Source: Cyanobacteria bacterium FACHB-471 (GTDB taxonomy: Bacteria; Cyanobacteriota; Cyanobacteriia; Elainellales; Elainellaceae). Taken from it: a DNA stretch of 64,000 nt. Of this stretch, positions 33,062 to 43,121 are shown in pieces. Below the pieces are notes generated by a model. It did not search any database and was not told the DNA's origin. It worked only from the letters and a program-made list of their open reading frames with translations. Each line of letters begins with the position of its first letter. Within the stretch, counting starts at the first letter, position 1. The position numbers and the translations under genes were made by a program. The stretch lies in contig JACJOC010000077.1 in the NCBI GenBank assembly GCA_014695345.1, positions 62,001 through 126,000 on the forward strand, in the 5' to 3' direction.

Positions 33062-34483
33062 ATGGCGACAGGTAATTTTTCAGATGAGCAGCTTGCTCAA
33101 CCCACAGCAAATAGGGCAGTTCCTCAAATCGGGCTGTTTACGATGTTCCGCCTGGGATTATTCCAAATGGGATTGGGGCTGCTGTCATTATTGACGCTGG
33201 GTGTACTAAACCAGGTTTTGATTTCGGAGTTAAGAATTCCAGGAACGATCGCGGCGGGGGCGATCGCCATGTATCAGTTCGTTGCCCCTGCGCGAATTTG
33301 GTTTGGGTACATGTCAGACTCCAGACCCATTTGGGGACACCACCGCACTGGTTATATCTGGCTTGGGCTGGCGCTTCAGGCGGTTTGCTTGTATCTAGCA
33401 GTACAGGTGGTTTGGCAATTGGGAGCCAGTACCGTTGCGGGTTGGACGGCCCAAAGTACGGGTTGGGCAGCATTGCTGGCGTTTATGTTTGCGTTATACG
33501 GGCTGTGTATTAGCTCCAGTTCAACTCCATTTACAGCGCTGCTGGTGGATGTGTCGGAGGAAGAAAACCGCTCAAAACTGGTTGGCATTGTCTGGGCAAT
33601 GCTAATCGTGGGTATTGTAGCGGGGGCGATCGCAGGCGAAAAAATGCTTGAAGGCATCACTCCAGAGACGTTGCAGCCTTCGATTAATCGCCTCTTTACT
33701 ATTTTCCCGATCGCCGTTGTGGGATTAGGAGTGCTGGCAACCTTTGGGATTGAGAAAAAATATTCCCACTATCAATCGCGCTCCACGATTGCCGAACGGG
33801 AAGATCGAATTACCCTTGGAGCAGCCCTCAAAGTTCTCACGGCTTCCCGACAAACGGCAATTTTCTTCACCTTTCTGATGGTAATGACAATCAGCCTATT
33901 TTTACAGCAGCCCGTACTGGAACCTTACGCTCGTGAAGTGTTTGGCATGACGCTTGGTGAAAGTGCTGGGCTCAACCAGTTTTGGGGCTATGGCATTCTT
34001 GCGGGAATGGCAATTTCAGGTTTTGTCATCGTGCCGCGTCTGGGTAAGCAAAGAACTGCCCAATTAGGCTGTCTTTTCACCGCAGGCTGTTTTGTGCTGG
34101 TAATTTTGTCAGGCTTAACTGAGACACAAGTCATGCTCAAGAGTGCGGTGATGCTGTTTGGGCTGGCTTCTGGCATTTTGACAAACGGTGCGGTGAGCCT
34201 GATGTTAGACCTGACCGCAGCAGAAACTGCTGGGACATTTGTGGGTGCCTGGGGATTGTCCCAAGCTCTATCTCAAGCAACTGCAACGGTCGCAGGAGGA
34301 GCTTTGCTCGACTTGGGACGAAATTTGTTTCAAAGTCCGCTCCCTGCCTTTAGTTTGGTTTTTGCCTGTCAGGCGATCGGAATGCTTGTCGCAGTTTGGC
34401 TACTGAGCCGTGTGGATGTGCAGGAGTTTCGCACAAAGGCATCGAAGGCGATCGCCGCTGTCTTACAAACTGACCTGGGTTGA
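33062..34483 (+). CDS. BCD/PucC-family MFS transporter
   Basis: A 473-residue, twelve-helix major facilitator protein of the BCD (bacteriochlorophyll delivery)/PucC family. Members assist assembly of chlorophyll- or bacteriochlorophyll-binding complexes, and cyanobacterial homologues are proposed chlorophyll or pigment carriers. Seen: MFRLGLFQMGLGLLSLLTLGVLNQVL, then ARIWFGYMSDSRPIWGHHRTGYIWLG, which is the family variant of the MFS loop-2/3 motif with GHHRTGYI. The middle loop (about 232-262) is hydrophilic. The second half has VLEPYAREVFGMTLGESAGL and LMLDLTAAETAGTFVGAWGLSQA, both typical. Start ATG 33062. A strong terminator follows at 34506-34538. The precise ligand is not proven. Confidence 0.9.
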   Translation: MATGNFSDEQLAQPTANRAVPQIGLFTMFRLGLFQMGLGLLSLLTLGVLNQVLISELRIPGTIAAGAIAMYQFVAPARIWFGYMSDSRPIWGHHRTGYIWLGLALQAVCLYLAVQVVWQLGASTVAGWTAQSTGWAALLAFMFALYGLCISSSSTPFTALLVDVSEEENRSKLVGIVWAMLIVGIVAGAIAGEKMLEGITPETLQPSINRLFTIFPIAVVGLGVLATFGIEKKYSHYQSRSTIAEREDRITLGAALKVLTASRQTAIFFTFLMVMTISLFLQQPVLEPYAREVFGMTLGESAGLNQFWGYGILAGMAISGFVIVPRLGKQRTAQLGCLFTAGCFVLVILSGLTETQVMLKSAVMLFGLASGILTNGAVSLMLDLTAAETAGTFVGAWGLSQALSQATATVAGGALLDLGRNLFQSPLPAFSLVFACQAIGMLVAVWLLSRVDVQEFRTKASKAIAAVLQTDLG

Positions 34484-34505
34484 GGATGAAAGGTAAATGA
34501 AAGGT

Positions 34506-34538
34506 AAAAAGCTGCGCTCCACAGGAGCGCAGCTTTTT
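34506..34538. terminator. Bidirectional rho-independent terminator
   Basis: AAAAAGCTGCGCTCC (34506-34520) and GGAGCGCAGCTTTTT (34524-34538) are perfectly complementary with a 3-nt loop. A T5 run on each strand serves the BCD transporter (plus) and the DUF4142 gene (minus). Confidence 0.95.
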
Positions 34539-34571
34539 AAATTCAGATTAAATCAGGCTGAGTCTCTGGGA

Positions 34572-35327
34572 CTACTGAAGCGGACGGCTAGGCTCGTCAG
34601 CGCGGTACTGTTGCACCATGGTGCTTGCCATTTCGTAATGGTCTGCGACCGATGGCAGCAATTGGGTTGCATACTGTCTCAGGGATTCTTCCTGTCCTTG
34701 CTGAATTTGGGTTTGGAACAGGGCGACCGTTCTCAGGTGAGCGTTAGTTTGTGCACCCATGTAAGCCCGATCAAATTCTGAGCCAGAAAGCTGTGCCAGT
34801 TGCTCGGCGATCGCCTGGTTCAATGGACCAGGGTCAGCAGGCAAATTCGTTCCATACTGGGAAGCAATTTGCTGTAGCTGCTGGTTTGCCAGAGTGTGTT
34901 CCTGAATCATCCGCTGAGCAAATTGTCTCACTTCTTCGTTTTCAGAACGGTCTAGCGCCAACTGCGAAGTTTGGATCTCAGCATTGTTGCCTTGAGCAGC
35001 CATGATCATGAACTGCTGATCTAAGCTGCTGACAGGAGCCGCAGATAGAGCAGTTGGAGTTTGGCTGGCAGGTGTAGTTGCGGGAGAAGCCTGTACGGCT
35101 CCGGGAGTTGTGGAACCGTTGTAAGGGGCTTCATTAAAAACACCGGGATTAGGATTTAACTCACCTGTTGCCCCGGTAGCGTTGTTGTTGTAAGGCGCTT
35201 CGTTAAGGATGCTAGGTCTGGGATTGACTTGTGCCAGTCCAGGAAGACCAATCAGGGAAGCCAGTGTGGCAACACCAACAACGCCAGTTGCTCTTTTGAT
35301 TAAACCTTTGCAATTCAGTCGATTCAT
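34572..35327 (-). CDS. Exported DUF4142 (ferritin-like four-helix) protein
   Basis: A 251-residue protein. A signal peptide (about 1-32, VVGVATLASLIGLPGLAQ) is followed by a low-complexity region with two copies of an NEAPYN motif (SILNEAPYNNNATG and GVFNEAPYNGSTT). DUF4142 occupies about 103-240: DQQFMIMAAQGNNAEIQTSQLAL, ENEEVRQFAQRMIQEHTLANQQL, then DRAYMGAQTNAHLRTVALFQTQ and LRQYATQLLPSVADHYEMA. The repeated H/E-bearing helices fit the ferritin-like bundle of this family. The role is unknown; in other bacteria DUF4142 proteins are periplasmic and often stress-linked. The NEAPYN duplication has no counterpart I recognise. Confidence 0.85.
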   Translation of the reverse strand: MNRLNCKGLIKRATGVVGVATLASLIGLPGLAQVNPRPSILNEAPYNNNATGATGELNPNPGVFNEAPYNGSTTPGAVQASPATTPASQTPTALSAAPVSSLDQQFMIMAAQGNNAEIQTSQLALDRSENEEVRQFAQRMIQEHTLANQQLQQIASQYGTNLPADPGPLNQAIAEQLAQLSGSEFDRAYMGAQTNAHLRTVALFQTQIQQGQEESLRQYATQLLPSVADHYEMASTMVQQYRADEPSRPLQ

Positions 35328-35658
35328 GGTGAGAAAACCTTGATGTTAAAATTCCAGTTCAAGATAAGCTCCTTAGCCAGACCTGAAGATACTCTGTCAG
35401 GCAAGAAGTTGAGGGTAATAAAAGTAATCTGAGAGCTTTACACCAAGCTGGAGGCTCTTGAGGGCTTTAAATCAGAAATGCTACCGCATCCGATGCAACT
35501 AACAGATCAATCTGAAGCTGCTTTCCCTGGGTGGGTGAAGCTCCCAGTTGTCTACCCGAGTCTTATCCTTCTACTGATATGCAGCGTAATTGCTGCAATT
35601 TCTCTAAACCTCTGTCGAAAGGGCAAGTTGCTTGCCATACCAGGGGAACAGTCATACC
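35328..35658. other. 331-base spacer upstream of DUF4142
   Basis: It holds the DUF4142 promoter and the 3' flank of the cysteine desulfurase gene. A short plus-strand frame with one hydrophobic stretch (35478-35672) overlaps the desulfurase 3' end and lacks an RBS; I do not support it as a gene. No repeats seen. Confidence 0.3.
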
Positions 35659-36837
35659 TCAAGACATGCTAGAACAAGCGCCACAAACGGGAGTAGGGGC
35701 GACTCGCTGCAAGATTTGTTTTAATACCAGGGCTGTCCAATCGATGTCTTCAAGAGTAGTGGTTCGTCCAAGCGTGAGGCGAATGCCGCTCTTAGCGGTG
35801 CGATCGCCATATCCCATTGCTACCAGGATTGGACTGGGAACTAGCTTGCCGCTGTGACAGGCTGAGCCGGCACTGATGCCAATTCCAGCTAGATTCATCT
35901 GCCGTACTAAGGTTTTACCGCTGAGCTTTTCGCCATCAGCATTGAGTAAACAAAAACTGACGTGGTGGGGTAGTCGATGCAGGCGATCGCCCGTGGGCAT
36001 CAGTTCCGGTACGTCTGCCAACTGATCAAATAGGCGATCGCGCAGTTGAATCAATCTAGGCGTTTCGGTTGCCATCTCTTCAGCTGCGAGTTCAGCCGCA
36101 ATGCCAAATCCAGCAATCACTGGAACCGCCTGCGTCCCAGAGCGCAGCTTAAATTCTTGCCCACCGCCGTTTAGCAACGGCATGAGTTCAACGCCTGGAC
36201 GCACGTACAGCGCCCCTGCTCCTTGGGGTCCATAGATCTTATGGCTCGACAGAGAGAGCAAATCCACGGGTAGCCGACGTACATCAATCGGCAATCGCCC
36301 TGCTACCTGCACTGCATCTACGTGAAACAGCGCTCCGTGAGCCTGAGCGATCCGTCCTAACGTTTCAATTGGCTGAAGGGTTCCGACTTCACTCTGTCCG
36401 TAAATGACTGAAACCAGAACCGTGTTTGCCCGTAGTGCTGCCTGCAAATTTTGAGGATTGACTCGTCCCTGAGCATTCACGGGTAGGCGCGTCACCTCCC
36501 AACCCCATTGCTCTAACAGGCGTGCGGGCTCTGAAATTGCAGAATGCTCCACGCTGGAGATAATCAGATGCTGGGGCACTGAATACTGCTGTGCAATACC
36601 CATAATTGCCAGGTTGTCTGCTTCGGTGCCGCCAGCCGTAAAGATAATAGAATCCGGCGTTGCATTGATTAAATCCGCTACCTGCACTCTGGCTCGCTCC
36701 ACTACAGTCGCAGCTCGTTGCCCCCACTCATGCAGGCTAGAAGGATTGCCCCACTGCTGCGTGAAGATTTGCTGCATTTGGGCGATCGCCTCTGGGCGAG
36801 TGGGTGTAGTGGCACTATAGTCCAGGTAAATTTGCAT
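35659..36837 (-). CDS. Cysteine desulfurase (NifS/IscS family)
   Basis: A 392-residue PLP enzyme that removes sulfur from cysteine to supply Fe-S clusters and other thio-cofactors. Seen: MQIYLDYSATTPTRPEAI at the N-terminus, FTAGGTEADNLAIMGIA (PLP phosphate site), the Schiff-base lysine in LLSLSSHKIYGPQGAGAL, and the persulfide cysteine in GISAGSACHSGKLVPSP. Spacing matches group I (NifS/IscS-like). No scaffold (IscU/NifU) or regulator is adjacent. Cyanobacteria carry several paralogues and I cannot tell which one this is. Start ATG 36837. Confidence 0.95.
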   Translation of the reverse strand: MQIYLDYSATTPTRPEAIAQMQQIFTQQWGNPSSLHEWGQRAATVVERARVQVADLINATPDSIIFTAGGTEADNLAIMGIAQQYSVPQHLIISSVEHSAISEPARLLEQWGWEVTRLPVNAQGRVNPQNLQAALRANTVLVSVIYGQSEVGTLQPIETLGRIAQAHGALFHVDAVQVAGRLPIDVRRLPVDLLSLSSHKIYGPQGAGALYVRPGVELMPLLNGGGQEFKLRSGTQAVPVIAGFGIAAELAAEEMATETPRLIQLRDRLFDQLADVPELMPTGDRLHRLPHHVSFCLLNADGEKLSGKTLVRQMNLAGIGISAGSACHSGKLVPSPILVAMGYGDRTAKSGIRLTLGRTTTLEDIDWTALVLKQILQRVAPTPVCGACSSMS

Positions 36838-36959
36838 AGGTCATTGCTCAGCGGCTCCTTCTCTCAGCATATAGCGCCTCAGCTGGCATTGCTGAATGGA
36901 GATGTGTTTAATTTTGAACACGAACAGAAGGTTTCACGTTCAGAAAACATAGTAATCTG

Positions 36960-39956
36960 TCAAGGCGACAAAGCTCCTCCCTCGGGCGGCAAGAGTTCTC
37001 CTACAGGACGCACGATGGTGGGTGTATTGCTTGTATCGGGCTGAAAAATTCCTGCTAGTGCCTGTTCCAGCGTTTCTGCCATCGCAATCCGATTTTCATA
37101 GACAACAATCACCCTGACGAGTGTGGGCAGTTGGTTTTGCTCTGCTTCCAGGTAAAGTGGCTCGATGTAGAGCAAAGATTGTTCAATCGGAATCACCAAC
37201 AAATTTCCTTGAATTGCCCTAGAGCCGCGCCGATTCCAGAGCGAAATCTGCTGAGAAATGACTGGATCTTGGTTAATTCGCGCTTCAATTTGCTCTGGTC
37301 CGTACACCAGTTCTTGCTTGGGAAAACGATAGAGCAACAGTCTGCCATAGCGGTTAAGGTTAGGTGAGGATTCGCCAGCCCCGTCTGAACGGGCTGCTAG
37401 CCACGCAATCATGTTGTTGCGCTGCACGGGCGTAAAGGGGCGCAACAGAATAAATTCTTCGCTGTTTTCCGCAGGCAGTTTCATGATCAGGTAGTAAGGC
37501 TCTACCAACGGTTGCTCATCTCCATAGATTTCGTTGGGCGCACGCCACTGGTCTTCCCGGTTGTAAAACACTTGCGGGTCAGTCATGTGATAGGTCATCA
37601 ACTGGTCAGACTGAACGCGATAAAAATCCTGCGGGTAGCGAATGTGACTCAGTAAAGCAGCGGGCAACTGGTCGAGCGGCTGAAACATATTGGGGAAAAT
37701 CTTGCCCCAGGTATTGATAATGGGGTCTTCGGGGTCTGCAATGTAGAAATGAACTTTGCCGTTGTAGGCATCCACAACGACTTTGACGGAGTTGCGAATG
37801 TAGTTGAAGTCATTGTCGGCAGGGTCGGAATAGGGGTAGCGATCGCTCGTGGTGTAAGCATCAATCACCCAATACAGGTAGTTAGGAGTTGAGTCTGCAG
37901 TGTCTATTCCCAGCCCATTACCTGCGTTTGCCACTACCAGATAAGGGTCACGGTCATAGTGCAAGAAGGGGGCGATCGCTCTTACCCGACTCATGATGTT
38001 GCGCCGAAACAGCAGCCGAGTTTGGGGCGTAAAATCTTCAGTCAGCATCATTTGCCAGTCGCGCAGGTGCTTAGCAAAAATCAGTCGTCGCCCAAAGCCG
38101 CTAATGTCGACGCCGCCTAGACCGTCATAGCTGTTGTAGACATTCTCACTGCCGCTGGGAAAGTCTAGCTCACTCACCCGCGTTTGCGTCATCACATAGG
38201 TATTAGTTAATTCACCGTAGTAAATTCGAGGATTATCCAGGGGAATGCTGTCACGAATGCGATCGCTGCTGGGAATTTGCTCAATTCCTCGAACAAAATA
38301 GTCAGGTAAGCCACCTGGCCCGGCTGTGTTCACGGGACTGAGCGTAAAACCGTAACCATGTGTGTAGATCAGGTGCTTATTGACCCAAGTTTGAGCTTCT
38401 GCTGGAACCGAATTGTAGTCTAGCTCCCGTGCCGCAATTAGCACTTGCCGTCGTTCGGTTTCACCCGCTTCGTTGAGTAAGGTGTAGCGATCAATGTCAG
38501 CCCCCGGAAATTCGTAGTACAGTCGAATTCGTTGAAGCTGCCGATTCGTCTGTAGCAGTGGGCGAGTATCCCACAGCCGAACATTGCTAATCGTTAGATC
38601 ATTTCGCTGAATTTCTTCAGTAGTCAGGTTGTCTTCTGGAACAAAAGTTTCAACCTCAATCTGATCCAGATTGAACGCTTTGCGCGTCAGGGCGATCGTG
38701 CGCTGAATGAAAGGTCGCTCTAGCTCTAGCTCATTTGGCTGCACGACAAATCGCTGTACGGCAAGCGGCAGAGGAACCGCGACCATTGCCGCCAATAGCA
38801 GGTACCCGACGAGAACGAGGGGTAAAGGGCGAGACGGGGTTGAAGCTGGATGTTTGTGGGATGCCGTTTGACGGGTTGACACTCGCTGGGAAATATTGCT
38901 CCTTGCCGCTGTCCAGAAGAGGGTGCGAAACAGCAAAAATGCGCCAATCAGGGCTGCCAAAAGGCTAAGAATGGTATAGCCCGGAAGCTGGACTGTGACG
39001 TTGGTGTAACTTGCGCCATAGACAACGCCTTGTCTGGAGTAAAGCAGGGTGTAGCGATCGAGCCAATAGCTGAGGGCGATCGCCAACATCAGTCCGCCGC
39101 CCAGTCCATAAAGATGTCGCCGCTGAGTTGCCGAAAACCCAGAAAACCTGCCCTGACTGAGGCTATCTCCCGACAGCAGATAAATCAGCAAAACTGAAAC
39201 AAATGCTAAAGTTAATAGCCCAATCAGCCAAAACTCCAGCAATTCCCAGACGGGGAGTTTGAATATATAAAAACTAATATCTTGTCCGAACTGCGGATCG
39301 ACTTCTCCAAACGAGGTCGGGTTAAAGTAGGGCAAGACTTTTGCCCAATGTTCTGAAATCACCAGTCCAAACGCAAGACTCATCAGAATTGCCGCTCCCA
39401 CTAGGAGTGGCTGCGGGTAAATCAACAGGGCGATCGCCAGCCCCACCATAAACCCCACCTGCCAGAGCTGAGTACTTAACTCTTGCCCAATCTGCCAAAC
39501 TAACTCTGGCTGAAACTTAGCCGGAATTTGAGAATTATCACTATACAAACTGAGCCGAGGATGCCAGTGACTCACCGCCACCTGCCCGTGATAGAGCAGC
39601 ATCACGCCGATAATCAAGCTCAGACTCAAAGTCAATGGCAGAAGTTGCAATAACCCCATTCTTGCCGGGGCTGACTGATCAGCATCATCGGGCGGTTTTA
39701 ACCAGGCGTGTTGACGGGCGATCGCCAAATTACTCAATAGCAAACTCGCACTCAGTCCAAACGTGAGCAACCCCAACAGACCTTGAGTTTGCACGCGCAC
39801 CCAAAACACCTGGAGAGAATCAACCGTCTGAAACCACAACCCCTCAGCAATCAGAAAACTGACCAGATCCAGCAGAAACAGAATGCTAAACAACCCGACA
39901 GCCCAGCGCCAGTAGTCTGCTTTTTTCTGGGGTAGAAGATGCTTGTGGCTAAACAT
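36960..39956 (-). CDS. UPF0182 (COG1615) large membrane protein
   Basis: A 998-residue protein of the UPF0182 family, found in cyanobacteria and actinobacteria. The N-terminal 400 residues hold about seven to eight transmembrane helices with large loops (for example [20 protein letters not shown]). The C-terminal 600 residues form a conserved extracytoplasmic domain with [90 protein letters not shown] and [16 protein letters not shown]-like blocks (here [16 protein letters not shown]). Function remains unknown. It ends in a G-rich tail ([11 protein letters not shown]). It lies downstream of hemA on the same strand, separated by an inverted repeat and a small tandem repeat. Confidence 0.93.
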   Translation of the reverse strand: MFSHKHLLPQKKADYWRWAVGLFSILFLLDLVSFLIAEGLWFQTVDSLQVFWVRVQTQGLLGLLTFGLSASLLLSNLAIARQHAWLKPPDDADQSAPARMGLLQLLPLTLSLSLIIGVMLLYHGQVAVSHWHPRLSLYSDNSQIPAKFQPELVWQIGQELSTQLWQVGFMVGLAIALLIYPQPLLVGAAILMSLAFGLVISEHWAKVLPYFNPTSFGEVDPQFGQDISFYIFKLPVWELLEFWLIGLLTLAFVSVLLIYLLSGDSLSQGRFSGFSATQRRHLYGLGGGLMLAIALSYWLDRYTLLYSRQGVVYGASYTNVTVQLPGYTILSLLAALIGAFLLFRTLFWTAARSNISQRVSTRQTASHKHPASTPSRPLPLVLVGYLLLAAMVAVPLPLAVQRFVVQPNELELERPFIQRTIALTRKAFNLDQIEVETFVPEDNLTTEEIQRNDLTISNVRLWDTRPLLQTNRQLQRIRLYYEFPGADIDRYTLLNEAGETERRQVLIAARELDYNSVPAEAQTWVNKHLIYTHGYGFTLSPVNTAGPGGLPDYFVRGIEQIPSSDRIRDSIPLDNPRIYYGELTNTYVMTQTRVSELDFPSGSENVYNSYDGLGGVDISGFGRRLIFAKHLRDWQMMLTEDFTPQTRLLFRRNIMSRVRAIAPFLHYDRDPYLVVANAGNGLGIDTADSTPNYLYWVIDAYTTSDRYPYSDPADNDFNYIRNSVKVVVDAYNGKVHFYIADPEDPIINTWGKIFPNMFQPLDQLPAALLSHIRYPQDFYRVQSDQLMTYHMTDPQVFYNREDQWRAPNEIYGDEQPLVEPYYLIMKLPAENSEEFILLRPFTPVQRNNMIAWLAARSDGAGESSPNLNRYGRLLLYRFPKQELVYGPEQIEARINQDPVISQQISLWNRRGSRAIQGNLLVIPIEQSLLYIEPLYLEAEQNQLPTLVRVIVVYENRIAMAETLEQALAGIFQPDTSNTPTIVRPVGELLPPEGGALSP

Positions 39957-40021
39957 AGATTCTGCTCTGGGATCGCTTTAGGGCAGGATTGCCTAACCCA
40001 ATCCTAATGCGACAGAGGGAT

Positions 40022-40065
40022 GAATTCTTGAGCTGGCTCCAAAACAGCAACCAGCCCAAGAATTC
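40022..40065 (-). terminator. Inverted repeat between hemA and the UPF0182 gene
   Basis: GAATTCTTGAGCTGG (40022-40036) and CCAGCCCAAGAATTC (40051-40065) form a 15-bp stem with one G-U pair in the minus-strand RNA and a 14-nt loop. No T-run follows, so it may be a weak terminator or an attenuator before the UPF0182 gene. Confidence 0.45.
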
Positions 40066-40074
40066 ACCCCTCTA

Positions 40075-40110
40075 AAAAAGGCTTAAACACTTAAAAAGGC
40101 TTAAACACTT
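40075..40110. repeat. 18-bp tandem duplication
   Basis: Two identical tandem copies of AAAAAGGCTTAAACACTT (40075-40092 and 40093-40110), in the hemA-UPF0182 spacer. Confidence 0.95.
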
Positions 40111-40143
40111 AAGTTTCTAGCCCCTAGTCTTAGTTCCTAGCCC

Positions 40144-41436
40144 CTAACTATACTGCTCGTTCGAGGCACCTTCCAGGTTAAACAGAACTTGCAGCGTCTG
40201 CATTGCCTTGCGTCGTGCCTCAATGTCTTGCTGGGCACGAAGCTGCACCATCGGGTCGTGCAGAATTTTGTTGACGATACCTCTGGTAAGGGCTTCGATG
40301 ATGTCCTGGTGCTTTTCGGCAAACTCTGTTCCTAGGCGGGACAGCGCTTTCTCTAACTCTTGCTCCCGGATAGTTTCGACTTTGTCTCGGAGGCTGCTGA
40401 TGGTGGAAACGGTTTCAAGCGATCGCCACCACACCTCAAACGCCTCAACTTCTTCTTCCAGCAGCGCTTCCGCTTCCATTGCCATCTGCCTGCGGCTTTC
40501 CTGGTTTTGCGCCACTACTGCTTTCAAGTCATCTACGTTAAATGCCTGGACATGAGACAAATCGTTGGCATCAGCATCGACGTTGCGCGGCACCGAGATG
40601 TCAAACAACATCAATGGCTGATTTGGCTCCAGAATCATCTCTAGCTTGGCGCGGTCTAACAGTGGCTCAGTTGCAGCAGTGCAGGTAAACACCACATCAG
40701 AATTTGCTAGCACCGTGTGCAAATCTGCCAGCGTATGCAGCCGCAAATCTGCCTCTTTGAACTGATTGGCTAATTCCTGAGCACCATTTAGCGATCGGTT
40801 CAGAACGCAGATTTGAGCAGGTGTTCTCGGTAAGAGGTGTTGCACCAGCAGCCGTGACATTTTGCCTGCACCGACGATCGCCACCCGACAAGCTGCCAGG
40901 TTTTGCGTCTTCATCTGCGCCAGTTCTACCGCAGCGGAACTGATGGAAACAGCCCCTGTACCGATGCTGGTTTCAGTGCGAACACGCTTTCCTGCCTCAA
41001 TCGCTTTCTTAAACAGGTGATTGAGAACTCGCCCAATCCCTTTGTACTGCTGCCCAACTTTGTGGGTGTGCTTGACCTGCGACAGAATTTGCCCTTCGCC
41101 CAGCACTAGGCTGTCTAGCCCTGCCGCTACCCGCATCAGATGCATTACGGCATCCTGGTGCAGCAACGTAAACAGATAAGGGCGCAACTGGTAAATCGGC
41201 AATTTGCTGTATTCCGCTAAAAACTGAGCCACTTCTCGCATTCCATGCTCAGTTTCACTGGTGACAACGTAGATTTCGAGACGATTGCAAGTGCTGAGAA
41301 TGGTAGCTTCCTGGATATGGGGATAGCTACAGAGATGGGCGATCGCCGCTTCCATTTGCGGAGTCGGAATACTCAGCTTTTCTCGCACTTCTACCGGGGC
41401 TGTTTTGTGGCTCAGTCCCACAACGGCAATATTCAT
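40144..41436 (-). CDS. hemA: Glutamyl-tRNA reductase
   Basis: A 430-residue enzyme that reduces Glu-tRNA(Glu) to glutamate-1-semialdehyde with NADPH, the committed step to haem, chlorophyll and bilins. [20 protein letters not shown] opens the catalytic domain; the nucleophile is C50 in STCNRLEIY. The linker and NADPH domain contain [31 protein letters not shown] and [11 protein letters not shown], and the C-terminal spinal helix and dimerisation domain end with [23 protein letters not shown] 41436 has GGGAGG 4 bases upstream; a TTG four codons earlier overlaps that RBS and is rejected. It lies downstream of glpX on the same strand, but a 542-base spacer separates them. Confidence 0.97.
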   Translation of the reverse strand: MNIAVVGLSHKTAPVEVREKLSIPTPQMEAAIAHLCSYPHIQEATILSTCNRLEIYVVTSETEHGMREVAQFLAEYSKLPIYQLRPYLFTLLHQDAVMHLMRVAAGLDSLVLGEGQILSQVKHTHKVGQQYKGIGRVLNHLFKKAIEAGKRVRTETSIGTGAVSISSAAVELAQMKTQNLAACRVAIVGAGKMSRLLVQHLLPRTPAQICVLNRSLNGAQELANQFKEADLRLHTLADLHTVLANSDVVFTCTAATEPLLDRAKLEMILEPNQPLMLFDISVPRNVDADANDLSHVQAFNVDDLKAVVAQNQESRRQMAMEAEALLEEEVEAFEVWWRSLETVSTISSLRDKVETIREQELEKALSRLGTEFAEKHQDIIEALTRGIVNKILHDPMVQLRAQQDIEARRKAMQTLQVLFNLEGASNEQYS

Positions 41437-41978
41437 CGTTCCTCCCAAAGTTTTTGAACGGGTCTGCTGATAAGTAGGTTGCCCTTCTGCTGAAAGGGGT
41501 CTTTTTAGGTATGTCGAACAAGGCGCTTTAACAGCCGACTCTTTTCAACCCTAACAACTGCATTTGAACATCAGCCAGACTAGAGATTAATCAAGTTTTC
41601 GTAATATAAACAACTAACCCATAAGAGTCAGCAATTTAAAAGAAGTTTATCAACTTAAGGTAGGCGGCTAAAGCGCCAAAGCCGCTTCTATCGCACTTTT
41701 CTGCATGAATTTTTATGAATTGCCCTGAGATACAATTCTTCAGATTGCCCGTCTTTAACTCCACACAGCTAATGCACCTCGTAGAGGCACACTCACGAAG
41801 TCGAGGGAAGAATTTGGTTGTTGTACCTAATCTGTAGACGAAAACGGTCGGTCGTTTTTACGCAGAATTTAATATCCCCAGACTCTTCAAGAATCTGGGG
41901 ATTTGTTCTTGCAGGGATGGGACTCATCCGGAAAAGACTTGATGAATTCCATCTCTACAAGAACGGGGAGGAGTTGAT
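41437..41978. other. 542-base spacer between glpX and hemA
   Basis: The hemA promoter and the end of the glpX transcript should lie here. A hairpin is at 41874-41902 (listed separately). A smaller inverted repeat, GCGGCT/AGCCGC with a 9-nt loop, occurs around 41668-41690. I found no gene. Confidence 0.35.
41874..41902. terminator. Hairpin terminator downstream of glpX
   Basis: ATCCCCAGA (41874-41882) and TCTGGGGAT (41894-41902) are perfect arms with an 11-nt loop. TTGTTCTT follows on the plus strand and ATTAAATT on the minus strand. It lies 77 bases after the glpX stop. Confidence 0.6.
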
Positions 41979-43019
41979 TTATCTCAACTGCAAAGAGGGT
42001 GCTTCTTCAGACAGCATGTGAATCGTATCGACAAAGCGCACCGTGCGAGATTGGTTAGAAATAACCAAGCTTTGTGTCCGGGCACCGCCATGAAAGAAAC
42101 GAACGCCTTCCATCAGCGTTCCAGGGGTGATGCCACAAGCCGCAAACAATACGGTTTCGCCAGAAGCCAACTCGTCAGCATCGTAAACCTTGTCGGGGTC
42201 AGTGATGCCCATCGAGGTCAGGCGCTCGATATTGCTTTCCTTACTTTCGCCAATCAAGCCCGTTTTAACGATCGCCGGATCGTAGACCAACTGTCCTTGG
42301 AAGTGACCACCCAGGCAGCGCATTGCTGCTGCGGAAATCACCCCTTCGGGAGCCGCACCGATGCCCATTAGCGCATGGATGTTGGTGCCCGTAAACCCGC
42401 AGGAAATGGCAGCAGATACATCACCGTCGCTGATCAGCCGAACCCGTGCGCCTGCTTCCCGAATTTCTTTGATTAATTCGTTGTGGCGATCGCGCTTCAT
42501 CACTACCACGACCAATTCTTCAATAGAACGGTTGAGGCACTCCGAGAGAATCTTCAGGTTCTCGGTGGCTGACTTGTTGATGTCCACCTTGCCCTTAGCG
42601 GCGGGTGGAGCAGCCAGCTTCTTCATGTAAAAGTCGGGTGCAGCAAACAATCCGCCTTTTTCAGAAATAGCCAGCACTGCCATTGAGCCATTCTGACCAT
42701 AAGCAACCAGGTTGGTGCCTTCGCAGGGGTCAACGGCAATGTCAATTTCAATCAGCTCATCGGGGTTACAGAAGTCTTTGGCATCGGGTTGGGTACAAAT
42801 TCCCACTTCTTCCCCGATGTAGAGCATGGGCGCGTCATCCCGCTCTCCTTCTCCAATCACAATGCGCCCACGCATGTAGATTTTGTTCATGCGCTCTCGC
42901 ATAGCCTCCACTGCAACCTGGTCAGCAGTGTTCTTTTCACCTTTACCCATCCAGCGGGCAGAGGCGATCGCCGCCTGCTCCACCACCTCAATAATCTCTA
43001 AACCGAGTGTATTTTCCAC
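41979..43019 (-). CDS. glpX: Class II fructose-1,6-/sedoheptulose-1,7-bisphosphatase
   Basis: A 346-residue GlpX-type phosphatase. In cyanobacteria this enzyme dephosphorylates both fructose-1,6-bisphosphate and sedoheptulose-1,7-bisphosphate, regenerating RuBP in the Calvin cycle and serving gluconeogenesis. Motifs: [54 protein letters not shown] and [19 protein letters not shown], which together provide the metal and substrate ligands of the lithium-sensitive phosphatase fold; [18 protein letters not shown] and [16 protein letters not shown] close the sequence. Length is typical and no residue is missing. Soluble, tetrameric in relatives. Confidence 0.97.
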   Translation of the reverse strand: MENTLGLEIIEVVEQAAIASARWMGKGEKNTADQVAVEAMRERMNKIYMRGRIVIGEGERDDAPMLYIGEEVGICTQPDAKDFCNPDELIEIDIAVDPCEGTNLVAYGQNGSMAVLAISEKGGLFAAPDFYMKKLAAPPAAKGKVDINKSATENLKILSECLNRSIEELVVVVMKRDRHNELIKEIREAGARVRLISDGDVSAAISCGFTGTNIHALMGIGAAPEGVISAAAMRCLGGHFQGQLVYDPAIVKTGLIGESKESNIERLTSMGITDPDKVYDADELASGETVLFAACGITPGTLMEGVRFFHGGARTQSLVISNQSRTVRFVDTIHMLSEEAPSLQLR

Positions 43020-43121
43020 CAGGCATGCCTCCCAACTACTGATTTTGCGACGTTTTGCGGACTGAGCCTCAGTCTAAAAGTCTATCAGAATGGGGAGATC
43101 GCATTAAAGCCAGTTGATAAT

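Noticed and set aside
35478-35672. Plus-strand 64-codon frame with a hydrophobic stretch
   Set aside because: No ribosome-binding site, a composition typical of spacer DNA, and the 3' end overlaps the cysteine desulfurase gene on the other strand.
36389-36727. 112-codon same-strand frame inside the cysteine desulfurase gene
   Set aside because: It overlaps a fully conserved PLP-enzyme gene in another frame and is low-complexity.
41818-42021. Plus-strand frame near the glpX 3' end
   Set aside because: It runs through the terminator hairpin and into glpX antisense, with no RBS.
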